Source: DYRG01 sp041161065 (GTDB lineage Bacteria; Pseudomonadota; Gammaproteobacteria; Beggiatoales; Beggiatoaceae). From it: 64,000 nt of DNA. The stretch is from the NCBI GenBank assembly GCA_041161065.1, contig JBEAVE010000009.1, forward strand, positions 62,001 to 126,000, written 5' to 3'. The translations under genes were made by a program, and so were the position numbers. The notes below the pieces were generated by a model. The model was not told the origin of the DNA, did no database searches, and saw only the letters and a program-made list of their open reading frames with translations. Numbering within the stretch: position 1 is the stretch's first letter; the number at the start of each line of letters is the position of its first letter. Shown here in pieces: positions 56,325 through 64,000 of the stretch.

Positions 56325-57592
56325 GAAAAGTTCTTTTAATGTGGGTATTTCTAGGAGGATTTCAAAATGGGTTTGCAGCATTAAATATTGACATTACGCA
56401 AGTGATGGAGAGTACAATGCCGATTGCAATCGTACCTTTTGGTATAGAAATCAATGTATTACCTCCTCAAGAAGATGTCGCAGCAATCATTAGCAGTGAT
56501 TTAGCAAAAAGTGGGCGATTTAATGTATTATCGACCACGCAATATCCTGAAAAACCTAGCAATCCAACGATGCTAAATACTATGTTATGGCGGGAAATTG
56601 GCAGCCGTTATGTGGTGTTAGGAAATGTGCAGCCTGCGGGAAATCAATATGCGGTTTCTTTTCATTTGATTAACGTATTGGACGGACAAATGTTGTTATC
56701 GCAAAGTTTGCCGTCGGCGCGCACTCAATTACGCAAAACTGCTCATAAAATCAGTGACTTAATTTATCATGCTTTAACGGGAGAAATGGGGGCGTTTGAT
56801 TCACAAATTGCTTACATTACAACTCACAAAACCCCGCGTGGAAAACAATATCGCCTTCAAGTTGCTGATTCTGATGGTTTTAATCCAAAAATAATTATGC
56901 AAAGTGATGAGCCCATTTTATCGCCTGCGTGGTCGCCCGATGGTCGGCGTTTGGCGTATGTTTCCTTAGAAAACAAGAAGATGGCGATTTATGTGCAGGA
57001 TATTGCGAGCCGTTCGCGCGATCAAGTGTCGGCGCATCAAGGTTTGAACAGTTCGCCTGCGTGGTCGCCCGATGGTTCAAAACTGGCTTTGACGCTATCA
57101 AAAGATGGGAATGCAGAAATATATGTGCTTGATTTAACAACAAAAAACTTGAAACGTTTAACGCATGATCCCGCCATCGACACCGAACCCGCGTGGTCGC
57201 CCGATGGAAAAACCCTCATTTTTACCTCAGATCGAGGCGGCAAACCCCAAATTTATCAAATGTCAAGTTCGGGCGGATCAGCGCAGCGGCTAACTTTTCA
57301 AGGAAATTATAACGCTCGGGCAAGTTTTTCTCCAATAGATCAACGGGTTGTCTTAATCAACGGCAACGGCGGCACGTATCGAATCGCCGTTTTAGAAAAC
57401 GGTCAAATGCGCTATTTGAGCGAAACCTCGATGGACAAATCCCCTTCCTTTTCACCCAATGGAAGCATGGTTATATACGCCACGCAACGCGCATTAGCCG
57501 CCGTATCGGTCGACGGGCGCGTCCGCCAACGCATCAGCGTCGAAGCGGGCGCAGAAGTCCGCGAATCCGTTTGGTCGCCCCGTTCGCCTTAA
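56321..57592 (+). CDS. tolB: TolB, periplasmic beta-propeller protein
   Basis: A 423-residue secreted protein. The signal peptide (1-19) ends GFA, and the mature N-terminus (LNIDITQVMESTMPIAIVPFG) corresponds to the TolA-binding arm. An N-terminal domain is followed by a six-bladed propeller with PAWSPDGR, PAWSPDGS and PAWSPDGK repeats spaced 44 residues apart, exactly mirrored in the DNA. It transmits force between TolA and Pal. Pal itself is not encoded downstream. It overlaps the next gene as TAATG. Confidence 0.96.
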   Translation: MRKVLLMWVFLGGFQNGFAALNIDITQVMESTMPIAIVPFGIEINVLPPQEDVAAIISSDLAKSGRFNVLSTTQYPEKPSNPTMLNTMLWREIGSRYVVLGNVQPAGNQYAVSFHLINVLDGQMLLSQSLPSARTQLRKTAHKISDLIYHALTGEMGAFDSQIAYITTHKTPRGKQYRLQVADSDGFNPKIIMQSDEPILSPAWSPDGRRLAYVSLENKKMAIYVQDIASRSRDQVSAHQGLNSSPAWSPDGSKLALTLSKDGNAEIYVLDLTTKNLKRLTHDPAIDTEPAWSPDGKTLIFTSDRGGKPQIYQMSSSGGSAQRLTFQGNYNARASFSPIDQRVVLINGNGGTYRIAVLENGQMRYLSETSMDKSPSFSPNGSMVIYATQRALAAVSVDGRVRQRISVEAGAEVRESVWSPRSP

Positions 57593-58758
57593 TGCGCAAA
57601 AATCCAATGACTTTTTCTTTATCTACAATTAACGCGCTTGCAATCATTTTATTGGGCTTAGTTCTTCCAGTTTCTACCGCCGCCACAAATGGTTTAACGT
57701 TTTTAATTTTTTTAATTTGGCTATTTAATGGAAATCTACGGCTTGTTATCCTAACTCAACAACCCGTTGCTTTGTGGTCGCTGAGTTTATTTTTTCTGAT
57801 CGGGATAAGTTTTCTTTATACATCAGCTAATTGGGAAGAAAGTGCCGATATATTTTTTAAATACCAAGAATTATTTTTGCTTCCACTTTTTGTGATCGCT
57901 TTTAGCCAACTAGAAAACAAAAAATATGCGTGGTTGGCTTTATTAGTTTCAATAATCATTACTTTAATTGTTTCTTATTTCTATTATTTAGGATTTCCCA
58001 TTTCTGGAAAAGCAACTTCCAATGCCCCCGCATTTAAAAATTATATTACTCAAAGCATTATAATGGTTTTTGCGGCTTACATATTGATTTTATTCGCTTT
58101 TTTGAATAAAAAATATCGTTATCCCGCCTTATTTCTTGCAATGTTAGCTTTATTTGATACATTATTTTTATCATTTGGAAGAACGGGCTATATTTTGTTC
58201 TTTATTTTAATGTTATTGCTACTTTGGCAACTTTTTACAATACACGGCTTAATTTCTGGGATTGTTCTAGCAATCATCATTGCAATTGGTTTATATCATT
58301 TCTCACCCACCTTACAACATCGCTTAATTGCGGGTTTCAACGACATAGAAAAATATGAGCAAGGACACCCCGAAAATACCTCATTGGGAATGCGATTAGA
58401 ATATTACAAATATAGCTGGGAATTGTTTAAACAAAGCCCGTTAATTGGGAAAGGAACAGGTGGTTTTGAAAAAGAATATGCTAAGATTTCTCCGCGCCCC
58501 ACTTCAAATCCACACAATGAATATTTAATGATTGGAACACAATGGGGAATAATTGGGGTTATTTTGTTTATAGGAATGCTAATTAGTTTGTGGAATATGG
58601 CGAAAGTTTTACCATTATTTGAAGGTTATGTTGCGCAAGGGCTTGCACTAACAATGGGGGTCATTTGTTTGTTTAATTCTGCGTTATTAGATTTTACGGA
58701 AGCGCATTTGTTTGCTTGGTTGGTAGGATTATTATGCAGCAGCCGACTCTCTCGATAA
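57592..58758 (+). CDS. O-antigen ligase-like membrane protein
   Basis: A 388-residue protein with about ten transmembrane helices. The long periplasmic loop (about 270-330) carries TSLGMRLEYYKYSWELFKQSPLIGKGTGGF and NPHNEYLMIGTQWGIIGV, the Wzy_C/WaaL pattern (PF04932) with the conserved His. It may ligate O-antigen to lipid A-core. ATG 57592 overlaps the tolB stop by one base; a second ATG at 57607 is possible. It occupies the place where pal would be in a normal tol-pal operon. Confidence 0.88.
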   Translation: MRKNPMTFSLSTINALAIILLGLVLPVSTAATNGLTFLIFLIWLFNGNLRLVILTQQPVALWSLSLFFLIGISFLYTSANWEESADIFFKYQELFLLPLFVIAFSQLENKKYAWLALLVSIIITLIVSYFYYLGFPISGKATSNAPAFKNYITQSIIMVFAAYILILFAFLNKKYRYPALFLAMLALFDTLFLSFGRTGYILFFILMLLLLWQLFTIHGLISGIVLAIIIAIGLYHFSPTLQHRLIAGFNDIEKYEQGHPENTSLGMRLEYYKYSWELFKQSPLIGKGTGGFEKEYAKISPRPTSNPHNEYLMIGTQWGIIGVILFIGMLISLWNMAKVLPLFEGYVAQGLALTMGVICLFNSALLDFTEAHLFAWLVGLLCSSRLSR

Positions 58759-59504
58759 TTATTATTACAAAAAATGCCGACAAAACAATTAATAATTGTC
58801 TGAATTCATTGAAATTTTCAAATGAAATTATTGTGTTGGATTCGGGCAGTTCTGATCGAACACAAGAGATTTGTCGACAATTTACAAATTTAGTTTTTGA
58901 AACCGACTGGCAAGGGTTTGGCATTCAAAAAAATCGAGCATTAGAAAAAGCTACTGGGGATTGGGTTTTATCGATTGATGCGGACGAAGAAATTACTGAA
59001 GAACTGGCATTAGAAATTCAAACGGTCATTCGAGAAGAAAAATATACTGCTTTTTATCTGCCGCGTTTATCAAATTATTGCGGAACATGGATTAAACATG
59101 GGGGTTGGTATCCTGATTATATTTTGCGTTTGTGGAAGAGAGGAACGGCACGTTTTAGTGATGAGATAGTGCATGAGAAAGTCATTGTTGAAAAGGGAGA
59201 AATAGGTTATTTGAAAGAGCCCTTATTACATTATGCTTATGATAATTTAGAAAGTGTGTTAGAAAAGCTAAATCGTTATTCCACGTTGGGTGCGCAAATG
59301 GCGTTTGAGAAAGGGAAGAAAAGCAGTTTAAGCAAAGCGATGGTGCATGGGATTGCAACATTTCTAAAGAGTTATATTTTAAGGTTAGGTTTTTTAGATG
59401 GGAAAGCGGGTTTGATTTTAGCGGTTTCAAATGCGGAAGGGTGTTATTATCGGTATTTGAAATTGATGTATTTGGGTGAAAAAAATGGGGTTAAGGGCAA
59501 TTAA
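58734..59504 (+). CDS. Family 2 glycosyltransferase, WaaE/KdtX-like
   Basis: A 256-residue GT-A enzyme of the WaaE/KdtX type, which adds a sugar to the inner core of lipopolysaccharide. SIIIITKNADKTINNCLNSL, VLDSGSSDRT, SIDADEEIT (DxD metal site) and GGWYPDYILRLWKRG with the family-specific VHEKV segment are all present. ATG 58734 has TAGGA upstream; a TTG at 58716 is less likely. It overlaps the upstream ligase gene by 25 bases, so the two probably act on the same core oligosaccharide. Confidence 0.9.
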   Translation: MQQPTLSIIIITKNADKTINNCLNSLKFSNEIIVLDSGSSDRTQEICRQFTNLVFETDWQGFGIQKNRALEKATGDWVLSIDADEEITEELALEIQTVIREEKYTAFYLPRLSNYCGTWIKHGGWYPDYILRLWKRGTARFSDEIVHEKVIVEKGEIGYLKEPLLHYAYDNLESVLEKLNRYSTLGAQMAFEKGKKSSLSKAMVHGIATFLKSYILRLGFLDGKAGLILAVSNAEGCYYRYLKLMYLGEKNGVKGN

Positions 59505-59508
59505 AAAG

Positions 59509-59537
59509 TTGCGAAAAAGCGTCATTTAGTATATAAG
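59509..59537 (+). promoter_or_regulatory. Candidate sigma-70 promoter of tusA-dsrE2
   Basis: TTGCGA (59509-59514) and TATAAG (59532-59537) are separated by 17 bases. The -10 matches 5 of 6 and the -35 4 of 6. It lies 47 bases ahead of the tusA ATG. Confidence 0.55.
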
Positions 59538-59584
59538 AACACTGTTGTTTTCTAACATTCGAAAAACTGAAAGGAGCGTTCATT

Positions 59585-59818
59585 ATGGGAAATTTTGATC
59601 AAGAATTCGATGCCAGCGGCTTAAACTGTCCGTTACCGATTTTGCGCACGAAAAAAGCCTTAGCGGGCTTGGAAGCGGGCAAAGTGCTGCACGTTATCGC
59701 CACCGATCCGGGCTCTGTGAAGGATTTCGACTCGTTCGCCAAACAAACTGGCAACGAATTGCTCGAATCCACCGAAGAAGGCGGCAAATACCACTTCTTA
59801 ATCAAAAAAGCAGGGTAA
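59585..59818 (+). CDS. tusA: Sulfur carrier protein TusA
   Basis: A 77-residue TusA/SirA-fold protein. The sulfur-binding cysteine is in GLNCPLPILRTKKAL (CPxP motif). It carries persulfide sulfur, for tRNA thiolation in most bacteria and for sulfur oxidation in sulfur-oxidising ones. The partner dsrE2 gene begins 4 bases downstream, a pairing known from sulfur oxidisers rather than from E. coli, so a role in sulfane sulfur transfer during oxidation is favoured. AAGGAG precedes ATG 59585. Confidence 0.93.
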   Translation: MGNFDQEFDASGLNCPLPILRTKKALAGLEAGKVLHVIATDPGSVKDFDSFAKQTGNELLESTEEGGKYHFLIKKAG

Positions 59819-59822
59819 CATC

Positions 59823-60284
59823 ATGAAAAAACTCGCTATTATCGCCACCAAAGGCACGCTCGATTGGGCGTATCCGCCTTTCATTTTGGCATCGACGGCG
59901 GCGGCATTGGGTTATGAAGTGCAAATTTTCTTTACTTTCTACGGCTTACAATTGCTGCGTAAAGAGTTGAATCTCAAAGTGAGCTCGCTCGGCAATCCCG
60001 CGATGCCCATGCCAATGCCCGTCCCCGTGTTGATGCAAGCCCTGCCCGGCATGGAATCTTTCATGACCATGATGATGAAAAAAACCATGAAAGCCAAAGG
60101 CGTGGCAGAACTGGGTGAATTGCGGAGTTTGTGCCAAGAAGCAGAAGTCAAATTCATCGCGTGTCAAATGACAGTTGATTTATTTGAATTTGATACCAAA
60201 GATTTTATCGGGGACATTGAATACGGCGGTGCAGCAACATTTTTTGAATTTGCTGGTGAATCAGACATTTGCTTGTACATCTAA
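59823..60284 (+). CDS. DsrE2-family sulfur transferase
   Basis: A 153-residue DsrE/DsrF-like protein of the DsrE2 group (PF13686). KLAIIATKGTLDWAYPPFILASTAAALGYEV is the family opening. A methionine/proline-rich middle (PAMPMPMPVPV) precedes a short hydrophobic stretch, and the cysteines in SLCQEAEVKFIACQM are candidates for persulfide binding. In Allochromatium and Acidithiobacillus, DsrE2 works with TusA and a rhodanese in sulfur transfer to the dissimilatory machinery. The rhodanese is not adjacent here. Confidence 0.88.
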   Translation: MKKLAIIATKGTLDWAYPPFILASTAAALGYEVQIFFTFYGLQLLRKELNLKVSSLGNPAMPMPMPVPVLMQALPGMESFMTMMMKKTMKAKGVAELGELRSLCQEAEVKFIACQMTVDLFEFDTKDFIGDIEYGGAATFFEFAGESDICLYI

Positions 60285-60294
60285 TCCTCTTTTT

Positions 60295-60327
60295 CTCACC
60301 CTTTCGATTCAATTCAAAAAGGGTGAG
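60295..60327. terminator. Hairpin between the convergent dsrE2 and ppsA genes
   Basis: CTCACCCTTT pairs with AAAGGGTGAG (10 bp) around a 13-base loop in the 55-base convergent gap. No clear T run follows on either strand, so termination would rest on the stem alone. Confidence 0.5.
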
Positions 60328-60339
60328 TGCTTCTAAAAG

Positions 60340-63300
60340 TTAGCTATTTTCTCCCGCCAAAAATAACCACGTTGAAATCACTGTGTCGGGATTCAGAGAA
60401 ACGCTTCCAATCCCCTCGTCAATTAACCATTTCGCAAAGTCAGGGTGATCCGACGGTCCTTGCCCACAAATGCCAATATATTTGTCGAGTTTGCGGCAAG
60501 TTTGAATTGCCATGCTTAAAAGTTTCTTCACCGCACCGTTTCTTTCATCAAATAAATGGGCAATCAAACCCGAATCCCGATCTAATCCTAACGTTAATTG
60601 CGTCATATCATTTGAACCAATCGAGAAACCATCAAAATGCTCTAAAAATTCCTCTGCTAAAAGTGCATTTGACGGGATTTCACACATCATAATTAAACGC
60701 AGCCCATTCTTACCGCGTTCTAATCCGTTTTCTTTTAATTCTGCAATGACTTGTTTAGCTTCATCGACGGTTCGCACAAACGGGATCATCAATTCAACAT
60801 TATCCAAACCCATTTCTTCGCGCACTTTTCGCATCGCTTTACATTCTAATGCAAAACAATCCTTAAATGAATCAGATACATATCGAGACGCGCCTCTAAA
60901 ACCAATCATCGAATTTTCTTCGTGTGGTTCGTAATTTTTTCCGCCGATTAAATTCGCGTATTCATTGGATTTGAAATCGGATAATCTAACAATCACGGGT
61001 TTGGGATAAAATGCCGATGCTAAGGTTGCCACGCCTTCCGCTAATTTATCAATATAGAAACTCACGGGATCAGCATAACCTGCGATATGTTGTTTAATAT
61101 CTGCTTTGAGTTCTTCAGATTGTTCCTCAAAATTGAGTAATGCTTTGGGGTGCACGCCAATCATACGATTGATAATAAATTCCAAACGCGCCAAACCAAT
61201 GCCTGCATTAGGAATCGCGGCGAAATCAAATGCTCGATCAGGATTACCAACGTTCATCATAATTTTGAAAGGAATATTTGGCATATTATTGGTTTCGCTA
61301 CGAACCACATCGAATTCCAAATTTCCTTTGTAAATGAACCCCGTGTCGCCTTCCGCACAAGACACCGTGACTTGTTCGCCGTCGGGAATAGTTGCGGTCG
61401 CGTTGCCGCACCCAACCACCGCCGGAATGCCCAATTCCCGCGCAATGATTGCCGCGTGACAATTATTAACTAAAACAGGCGAATAGCGGTCGGTAAATAC
61501 AATATAATTATGATGATCACCAACAGTAATATTATAAACAGGTTCTTCACCCAGTTCTTCAATCAAGGTTAAACGGGTTTGACGAAGATCAGAAACCAAT
61601 AGTTTCTCTAATTTTTCTTTGAGCTGATGATCTTCAAGATCATTTAATAATTGACGAACGGATTGTTCTCCAATTAAATAACCTTTTTTACGCCGATGAT
61701 TAACATCGCCATTGATATTTTCTTCAAACAATTGGCGAGTATTAAAAAAGCGACTTTCTACTTTACGTTCGTCATGACATTTAACCCGCTGAGTATATTG
61801 TCCCAACAAATTCAGTTTCTCAACAATTTGAACATTGTAGATATGACGATTCTTAGTAACTTGTGGGACAATCCCTATTCTCAAACAAGCAACAATAACC
61901 GCTTCTAACATTTCAGGTTTTGAAACATATAAATTAACGCGCCCTTTTTGAAAACAACCATCGCCATCAATTGCACCCGCCAGAAATGCACAAGAAAGTT
62001 CTACATCGTTTTTCAATAACGTGCTAACAATGTTATCTTCTTCGGTTTGTAAAGATTGAGCAATTTCTTTGGAATAACAATGATATGCGTTTGCTTGACC
62101 CACCACTTGTGCACCACGAATAAAACCTGTCGAAACGGCTTTTTCTTGCACTTTAAATGCTTTACCGTAATTGATTTCTAAGGCATGATTCATTTTTGCA
62201 ATAAATTGCGCTTTTAAAACGGTGGGTTTTTGAATGAAAACCACTTCACCATGCGTTCTCGACAAATGAATATGTCCATCGCTCATCAAACCACCCAACA
62301 AATACGCTAATGAACGCGCTTTATCAGAAGAAGTAGAAAGCTGAGGAATATGTTGTGCTAATAATGCACTATCACCGTTTTGCAACATATCTTTGATTTC
62401 TGTATCTACCAAAGTTGCTCGTGATAAATTAAGCATTTTGTGGTCGGGCGTGACTTTTAAAGTATTTCCCTGCATTCTTCCCGTTTGAGAAACCGCAACT
62501 TTGAGCAATTTTGCAGTTTTTTTCATGATTGCTTGAATGGGTTTCCACTCTATTTTAAGCGTTTGACGATTTAAAGAAGGCGTGGTTAAATTGCTCGCGC
62601 CGCGTCGATAAAGTTCCTCAAAACTGAGAAATCCTTTATTGGTGAGCAATAAGGTTTCTCCCGCAAAACAAGTTCTTCCCCCGCGATTGGTAACGATCGC
62701 CGACGCACGTTTCATGATCGGCTCCCAATCGGGATCGGTCATGTCGGTGACTAATACGTCGCCGACTTGAACTTTTGACATCTCTTTGATATTATTAAGA
62801 ATTCTAACTGTGCCTGCCCCGATTCGTTGTCCGATGCTGCGCCCTTTGGCGAGAACTTCTCCACGATTTTTGAGCCGAAAACGCTCGATCACGTTGGCAT
62901 CGGCACGACTTTTCACGGTCTCGGGACGTGCTTGTAAAATATAGAGTTTTCCGTCCACGCCGTCTTTGCCCCATTCGATGTCCATTGGGCGTTGGTAATG
63001 TTTTTCGATGATCAACGCATAACGCGCAAGGGTTTCAACTTCTTGATCGGTCAAAGAAAATTTCATCCGATCTTGTTCTTCAACATCAACGGTTTGGGTT
63101 GATTTCGCATGAGATTTGTCGTCGCCGTAAATCATTTTGATCAATTTACTACCACGATTTTTGCGGACAATCGCGGGACAATTTTTTTCTAAAGTCGGTT
63201 TGTGAACATAAAATTCGTCAGGATTAACAGCACCTTGCACGACGGTTTCGCCCAAACCATACGAAGAGGTAATAAAAACAACATCTTGGAAGCCTGATTC

Positions 63301-63921
63301 GGTATCGATAGTGAACATCACGCCGCTCGAACCAATGTCGCTGCGCACCATGCGTTGAATGCCCGCCGACAGCGCGACTTCGCTGTGTTCAAAGCCTTGA
63401 TGGACGCGGTACGAAATCGCTCGATCATTAAACAACGACGCAAAAACGTGTTTAATCGCGTCGAGAATGTTTTGCAAGCCTTTGATATTTAAGAAAGTTT
63501 CTTGTTGTCCGGCAAACGACGCATCGGGTAAATCTTCGGCGGTTGCAGAAGAACGCACCGCAAAACTGACTTCTTCGCCCGATTCTTGAGTAAGTGATTG
63601 ATAAGATTGAGTAATTGCGGCTTGTAATTCGGGTTGAAAGGGGGTGTCGAGAATGGATTGACGGATTTGCGCGCCGACTTTGGCGAGGGTATCGACATCA
63701 TCGACATCGAGCGTTTTAAGTTGTTGATCAATTTGAGATTTTAGACCGCTTTGTTGGAGAAAATCATTAAACGCGTCGGCGGTGGTGGCAAAACCGTCGG
63801 GGACTTTCACGCCGGCGGCGGCTAAATGGCTGACCATTTCTCCCAACGACGCATTTTTTCCACCCACTTTCCCCACGTCGTGCATGCCAAGTTGTTGAAA
63901 AGAAATCACATATTCTTTCAC
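60340..63921 (-). CDS. ppsA: Phosphoenolpyruvate synthase precursor interrupted by an intein
   Basis: The product converts pyruvate and ATP to PEP, AMP and phosphate for gluconeogenesis. The precursor has 1193 residues; removal of residues 418-820 leaves 790, the normal PpsA length (E. coli 792). N-extein motifs are GGKNASLGEMV, FAVRSSATAEDLPDASFAGQQE and DPDWEPIMKRASAIVTNRGGRT. The C-extein begins CHAAIIARELGIPAV, so the intein sits directly before the Cys-His of the phosphohistidine site, and enzyme activity depends on splicing. The C-terminal PEP-binding part ends with the ICGQGPSDHPDFAKWL region (catalytic Cys). GTG 63921 has GGGAG about 8 bases upstream. The last 79 bases of the window hold no recognisable gene. 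Confidence 0.96.
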   Translation of the reverse strand: MKEYVISFQQLGMHDVGKVGGKNASLGEMVSHLAAAGVKVPDGFATTADAFNDFLQQSGLKSQIDQQLKTLDVDDVDTLAKVGAQIRQSILDTPFQPELQAAITQSYQSLTQESGEEVSFAVRSSATAEDLPDASFAGQQETFLNIKGLQNILDAIKHVFASLFNDRAISYRVHQGFEHSEVALSAGIQRMVRSDIGSSGVMFTIDTESGFQDVVFITSSYGLGETVVQGAVNPDEFYVHKPTLEKNCPAIVRKNRGSKLIKMIYGDDKSHAKSTQTVDVEEQDRMKFSLTDQEVETLARYALIIEKHYQRPMDIEWGKDGVDGKLYILQARPETVKSRADANVIERFRLKNRGEVLAKGRSIGQRIGAGTVRILNNIKEMSKVQVGDVLVTDMTDPDWEPIMKRASAIVTNRGGRTCFAGETLLLTNKGFLSFEELYRRGASNLTTPSLNRQTLKIEWKPIQAIMKKTAKLLKVAVSQTGRMQGNTLKVTPDHKMLNLSRATLVDTEIKDMLQNGDSALLAQHIPQLSTSSDKARSLAYLLGGLMSDGHIHLSRTHGEVVFIQKPTVLKAQFIAKMNHALEINYGKAFKVQEKAVSTGFIRGAQVVGQANAYHCYSKEIAQSLQTEEDNIVSTLLKNDVELSCAFLAGAIDGDGCFQKGRVNLYVSKPEMLEAVIVACLRIGIVPQVTKNRHIYNVQIVEKLNLLGQYTQRVKCHDERKVESRFFNTRQLFEENINGDVNHRRKKGYLIGEQSVRQLLNDLEDHQLKEKLEKLLVSDLRQTRLTLIEELGEEPVYNITVGDHHNYIVFTDRYSPVLVNNCHAAIIARELGIPAVVGCGNATATIPDGEQVTVSCAEGDTGFIYKGNLEFDVVRSETNNMPNIPFKIMMNVGNPDRAFDFAAIPNAGIGLARLEFIINRMIGVHPKALLNFEEQSEELKADIKQHIAGYADPVSFYIDKLAEGVATLASAFYPKPVIVRLSDFKSNEYANLIGGKNYEPHEENSMIGFRGASRYVSDSFKDCFALECKAMRKVREEMGLDNVELMIPFVRTVDEAKQVIAELKENGLERGKNGLRLIMMCEIPSNALLAEEFLEHFDGFSIGSNDMTQLTLGLDRDSGLIAHLFDERNGAVKKLLSMAIQTCRKLDKYIGICGQGPSDHPDFAKWLIDEGIGSVSLNPDTVISTWLFLAGENS
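61462..62670 (-). mobile_element. Intein with LAGLIDADG homing endonuclease, within ppsA
   Basis: A 403-residue in-frame insertion. The N-terminal splicing block starts with Cys1 (CFAGETLLLT), block B has the TxxH motif (TPDH) at residues 491-494, and block F is VYNITVGDHHNYIV. The C-terminal block ends VLVNN, with +1 Cys in the C-extein. The penultimate residue is Asn instead of the usual His; the final Asn needed for cyclisation is present. Two LAGLIDADG motifs, LLGGLMSDG (541-549) and LAGAIDGDG (647-655), keep the catalytic acids (Asp548, Asp654), so the endonuclease may be active and the element mobile. Confidence 0.95.
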
Positions 63922-64000
63922 TGTTGTTCTCCCAAAATAAAACGCCCAATGGCAAAAAAGCGTCTATTCTAGTCGATCTACCAAAATCCTTAAATACCGT

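Noticed and set aside
56929..57243. Tandem repeats in tolB as a CRISPR or mobile repeat
   Set aside because: The 132-base period equals one 44-residue propeller blade and is coding; no other CRISPR-like array was seen in the window.
53590..57592. tolQ/tolR as an exbB/exbD pair of a TonB system
   Set aside because: The order ybgC-tolQ-tolR-tolA-tolB and the TolA coiled coil and TolB propeller identify the Tol system.
60340..63921. ppsA as a gene fusion or misassembly because of its 1193-residue length
   Set aside because: The extra 403 residues are bounded by Cys1 and terminal Asn/+1 Cys, contain splicing and LAGLIDADG blocks, and the flanks join to a normal 790-residue PpsA.

Overview
The window is a chromosomal stretch of an AT-rich gammaproteobacterium. 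The ftsB-pcnB, rodZ-ispG and ybgC-tolQRAB gene sets, lptE and a FimX-type type IV pilus regulator all point to that class. A tusA-dsrE2 pair and a lone 2-oxoacid:ferredoxin oxidoreductase alpha subunit suggest sulfur-oxidising metabolism, so a relative of the Thiotrichales/Beggiatoa group is a reasonable guess. That placement is inference; no rRNA gene is present to confirm it.

Layout. 1-1140: the start of a leftward gene, a large inverted-repeat element, and the 3' remnant of an AAA-type ATPase gene. 1182-3153: a CAU-anticodon tRNA and rpoD. 3426-28794: a large exopolysaccharide or O-antigen cluster, all rightward, with tight start/stop overlaps. It encodes a BY-kinase-like ATPase, an initiating sugar-phosphate transferase, sugar-nucleotide enzymes, glycosyltransferases, flippase, polymerase, pyruvyl transferase, NodB-type deacetylases, a FemAB-like acyltransferase, an asparagine-synthetase-like amidotransferase and O-acyltransferases. 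Export genes (Wza, Wzz) are absent. 28796-30661: pncC and gltA. 30737-34395: porA and gyrB, leftward. 34510-42907: ftsB, pcnB, two small membrane proteins, aroE, an M16C (PreP-like) protease, a thiolase and lptE. 43121-47225: rodZ, ispG, cysQ, a single-domain response regulator and a DedA protein. 47215-49189: an MshL-type secretin and a glutaredoxin-like protein. 49303-52788: a GAF-GGDEF diguanylate cyclase and a FimX-like degenerate GGDEF-EAL protein. 53054-59504: a secreted Cache protein, ybgC-tolQRAB without pal, then an O-antigen-ligase-like protein and a WaaE-like glycosyltransferase. 59585-60284: tusA-dsrE2. 60340-63921: ppsA carrying a 403-residue intein with a LAGLIDADG endonuclease.

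Two observations stand out. First, the PEP synthase intein is inserted directly before the Cys-His of the catalytic phosphohistidine motif, so the enzyme can only work after splicing. Second, at the head of the polysaccharide cluster a stand-alone degenerate GGDEF-like protein (4212-4646) and the N-terminal domain of the initiating sugar transferase (4822-6012) have lost the GGDEF signature. Both keep an RxxD tripeptide-spaced motif exactly five residues before its position, the geometry of the c-di-GMP inhibitory site. The intact cyclase at 49303-50676 shows the same spacing. This suggests c-di-GMP control at the first step of polysaccharide synthesis. A candidate sigma-54 promoter lies directly upstream of the transferase.
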